Shown in pieces: positions 62,942-64,000 of a stretch of 64,000 bases of DNA. The notes under the pieces are model-generated. The model made no database searches. It saw nothing but the letters and a program-made list of their open reading frames with translations, and was not told where the DNA came from. Numbering within the stretch: the stretch's first letter is position 1; each line of letters starts with the position of its first letter. Made by a program: the position numbers and the translations under genes. Origin of the DNA: Candidatus Paraprochloron terpiosi LD05 (lineage in GTDB: Bacteria; Cyanobacteriota; Cyanobacteriia; Cyanobacteriales; Prochloraceae); assembly GCA_018141785.1 (NCBI GenBank), contig CP073341.1:2773261-2837260 (forward strand), given 5' to 3'.

Positions 62942-64000
62942 TCAAAGTTCTAAGCATAGTTGGCGGAAATGGTCCCCTCTTTCCTCGAAACTGCGGTATT
63001 GGTCGAAACTGGCACAAGCCGGGGATAATAAGACCACAGCCGCATCTTTGGCTTTTGCTAATTCTCTACTTCTGACTACTGCTTTAGCCATGGTTTCCAC
63101 TATCTCATAGGATTGGTAACCAGACTCTTGCAAACGAGAGGCAAAAATAGGGGCTGCTTCTCCTATGAGTAACACGGCGGCTGCTTTTTCCTTGATGGTT
63201 GTTAACCAACCAGTATCGTCTCCTTCCTTAGGTTCTCCTCCAGCTATTAAAATAGTAGGAGCCTTCACTGCTGCTAAACCCACTTGAGCAGCATCGTAGT
63301 TAGTGGCTTTGCTATCGTTAATGTAGTCTACCCCCTGAAGGGTGCGGATATGTTCTAAACGGTGAGGGACACCGGGGAAAGAAGTGATAGCTTGAACTAG
63401 GGCCTCCTGTTCTATTCCTGCTAGTTTCGCTGCTGCTACTGCCATTAATAGGTTTTGGCGGTTGTGTTCCCCCACCATTTTAAATAAGGATACGGGTAAG
63501 ATTAATTCCCCAAAAGCTGTCACCCAACCATCTTCTATATATACTCCTTTGGCGGTAGAACCGATTAAGGATTTTTTCTCTTTTATACTGGTCCAGTAAG
63601 CATTGGGCCAATCTTCTTGTATACTGTGTAAATAGGGATCATCTCCATTAAACACCTGTTCACCAGATCGTCTCATTAGAGATGCTTTAATTTTGGCATA
63701 GTTAGCTAAAGTGTGGTGACGCTTGAGGTGATCTGGGGTTAGGGTAGTCCAGATACCGATTTTGGGAGCCAGTTGGACAGAGGATTCGATTTGATAGCTG
63801 CTAACTTCTGCGATAATTAAATCTGGTTTATCCTCTCCTAAAGCTAGTTCACAAGCAGCATAACCTATATTACCGCAAGCAGGGGCATTCAACCCAGCTG
63901 TTTGGCAGATAGTAGCAAGTAAAGCGGTGGTAGTAGTTTTGCCGTTAGTACCCGTAATACCTATCCATGGGGTAGATTTGAGGTAGCGCCAAGCTAGCTC
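62942..64000 (-). CDS. murD: MurD, UDP-MurNAc-Ala:D-Glu ligase (partial, runs off window)
   Basis: Mur ligase that adds D-glutamate in peptidoglycan synthesis in the cytoplasm. Read from the right edge: [17 protein letters not shown] (ATP loop), [65 protein letters not shown], and the end [19 protein letters not shown]. The N-terminal UDP-binding domain is beyond the window. The stop is at 62942. Confidence 0.94.
   Translation of the reverse strand, partial: ELAWRYLKSTPWIGITGTNGKTTTTALLATICQTAGLNAPACGNIGYAACELALGEDKPDLIIAEVSSYQIESSVQLAPKIGIWTTLTPDHLKRHHTLANYAKIKASLMRRSGEQVFNGDDPYLHSIQEDWPNAYWTSIKEKKSLIGSTAKGVYIEDGWVTAFGELILPVSLFKMVGEHNRQNLLMAVAAAKLAGIEQEALVQAITSFPGVPHRLEHIRTLQGVDYINDSKATNYDAAQVGLAAVKAPTILIAGGEPKEGDDTGWLTTIKEKAAAVLLIGEAAPIFASRLQESGYQSYEIVETMAKAVVRSRELAKAKDAAVVLLSPACASFDQYRSFEERGDHFRQLCLEL

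Overview
The window comes from a phycoerythrin-making cyanobacterium, probably a filamentous one (inference). The evidence is C-phycoerythrin genes (cpeBA), a set of PE bilin lyases (cpeY, cpeZ, cpeS, cpeT and candidate cpeF/cpeU), rod linkers, cpcG and nblA. Frequent GCGATCGC (HIP1) octamers and typical cyanobacterial families (LCP, DUF4058, DUF29, pentapeptide, Uma2) agree.

Layout. 1-6.9 kb is accessory: a VapBC-like pair, two small secreted proteins with shared repeats, a large M91/RTX/VWA/DUF4114 protein cut by an in-frame stop, an ORF-less group II intron sitting inside a maturase fragment, toxin-antitoxin wreckage and an intact hicBA pair. 7-16.5 kb is mostly housekeeping: MnmC-like methyltransferase, mobA, LCP protein, TPR protein, ABC ATPase, pdxH, LapA-like protein, a nucleotidyltransferase and a pseudouridine synthase. 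16.7-19.8 kb holds a decayed NB-ARC/TPR gene and two related coiled-coil genes. 19.9-23.2 kb carries cpcG, a cpcS-type lyase, nblA and cpeY. 23.3-30.4 kb has relBE, DUF4058 and an SNF2-like helicase gene whose seventh codon is split by a 2.5-kb group II intron with a frameshifted maturase.

30.4-36.6 kb is the phycoerythrin core: a CpeF-like HEAT protein, cpeB, cpeA, a CpeS/CpeU-type lyase and cpeZ, mixed with small accessory genes. 36.7-43.9 kb has a broken Uma2 gene, an RND pump permease and its adaptor separated by a potassium channel, a PIN/antitoxin pair and a fused pump remnant. 44-57.2 kb, on the minus strand, is a cpeCDE-S-T-R type operon. It ends in a two-domain linker and a coiled-coil protein that share a C-terminal motif. 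It is split between two linker genes by about 6 kb of foreign DNA: duplicated linker tails, a murJ scrap, two related secreted proteins, a coiled-coil nuclease-like gene and nested IS200/IS605 TnpB elements with an associated 70-bp MITE.

57.8-64 kb has DUF29, a pentapeptide protein, a broken HigB-like module and a compact three-gene operon: a divergent phycobiliprotein-like protein that keeps a Cys-X-Arg-Asp motif, an unknown protein and a CpcS-like lyase. A HEAT-repeat gene is divergent to it, and a partial murD runs off the right edge. That operon is the best candidate here for a little-described system.

How the parts work together: CpeA/CpeB are the pigment subunits. CpeS, CpeT, CpeY/CpeZ and the CpeF/CpeU-like proteins attach bilin. 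CpeC/D/E, the CpcD-like protein and perhaps the tandem linker build the rods, CpcG joins rods to the core, CpeR activates expression, and NblA targets the antenna for breakdown. All assignments come from reading the sequence; no database search was run.
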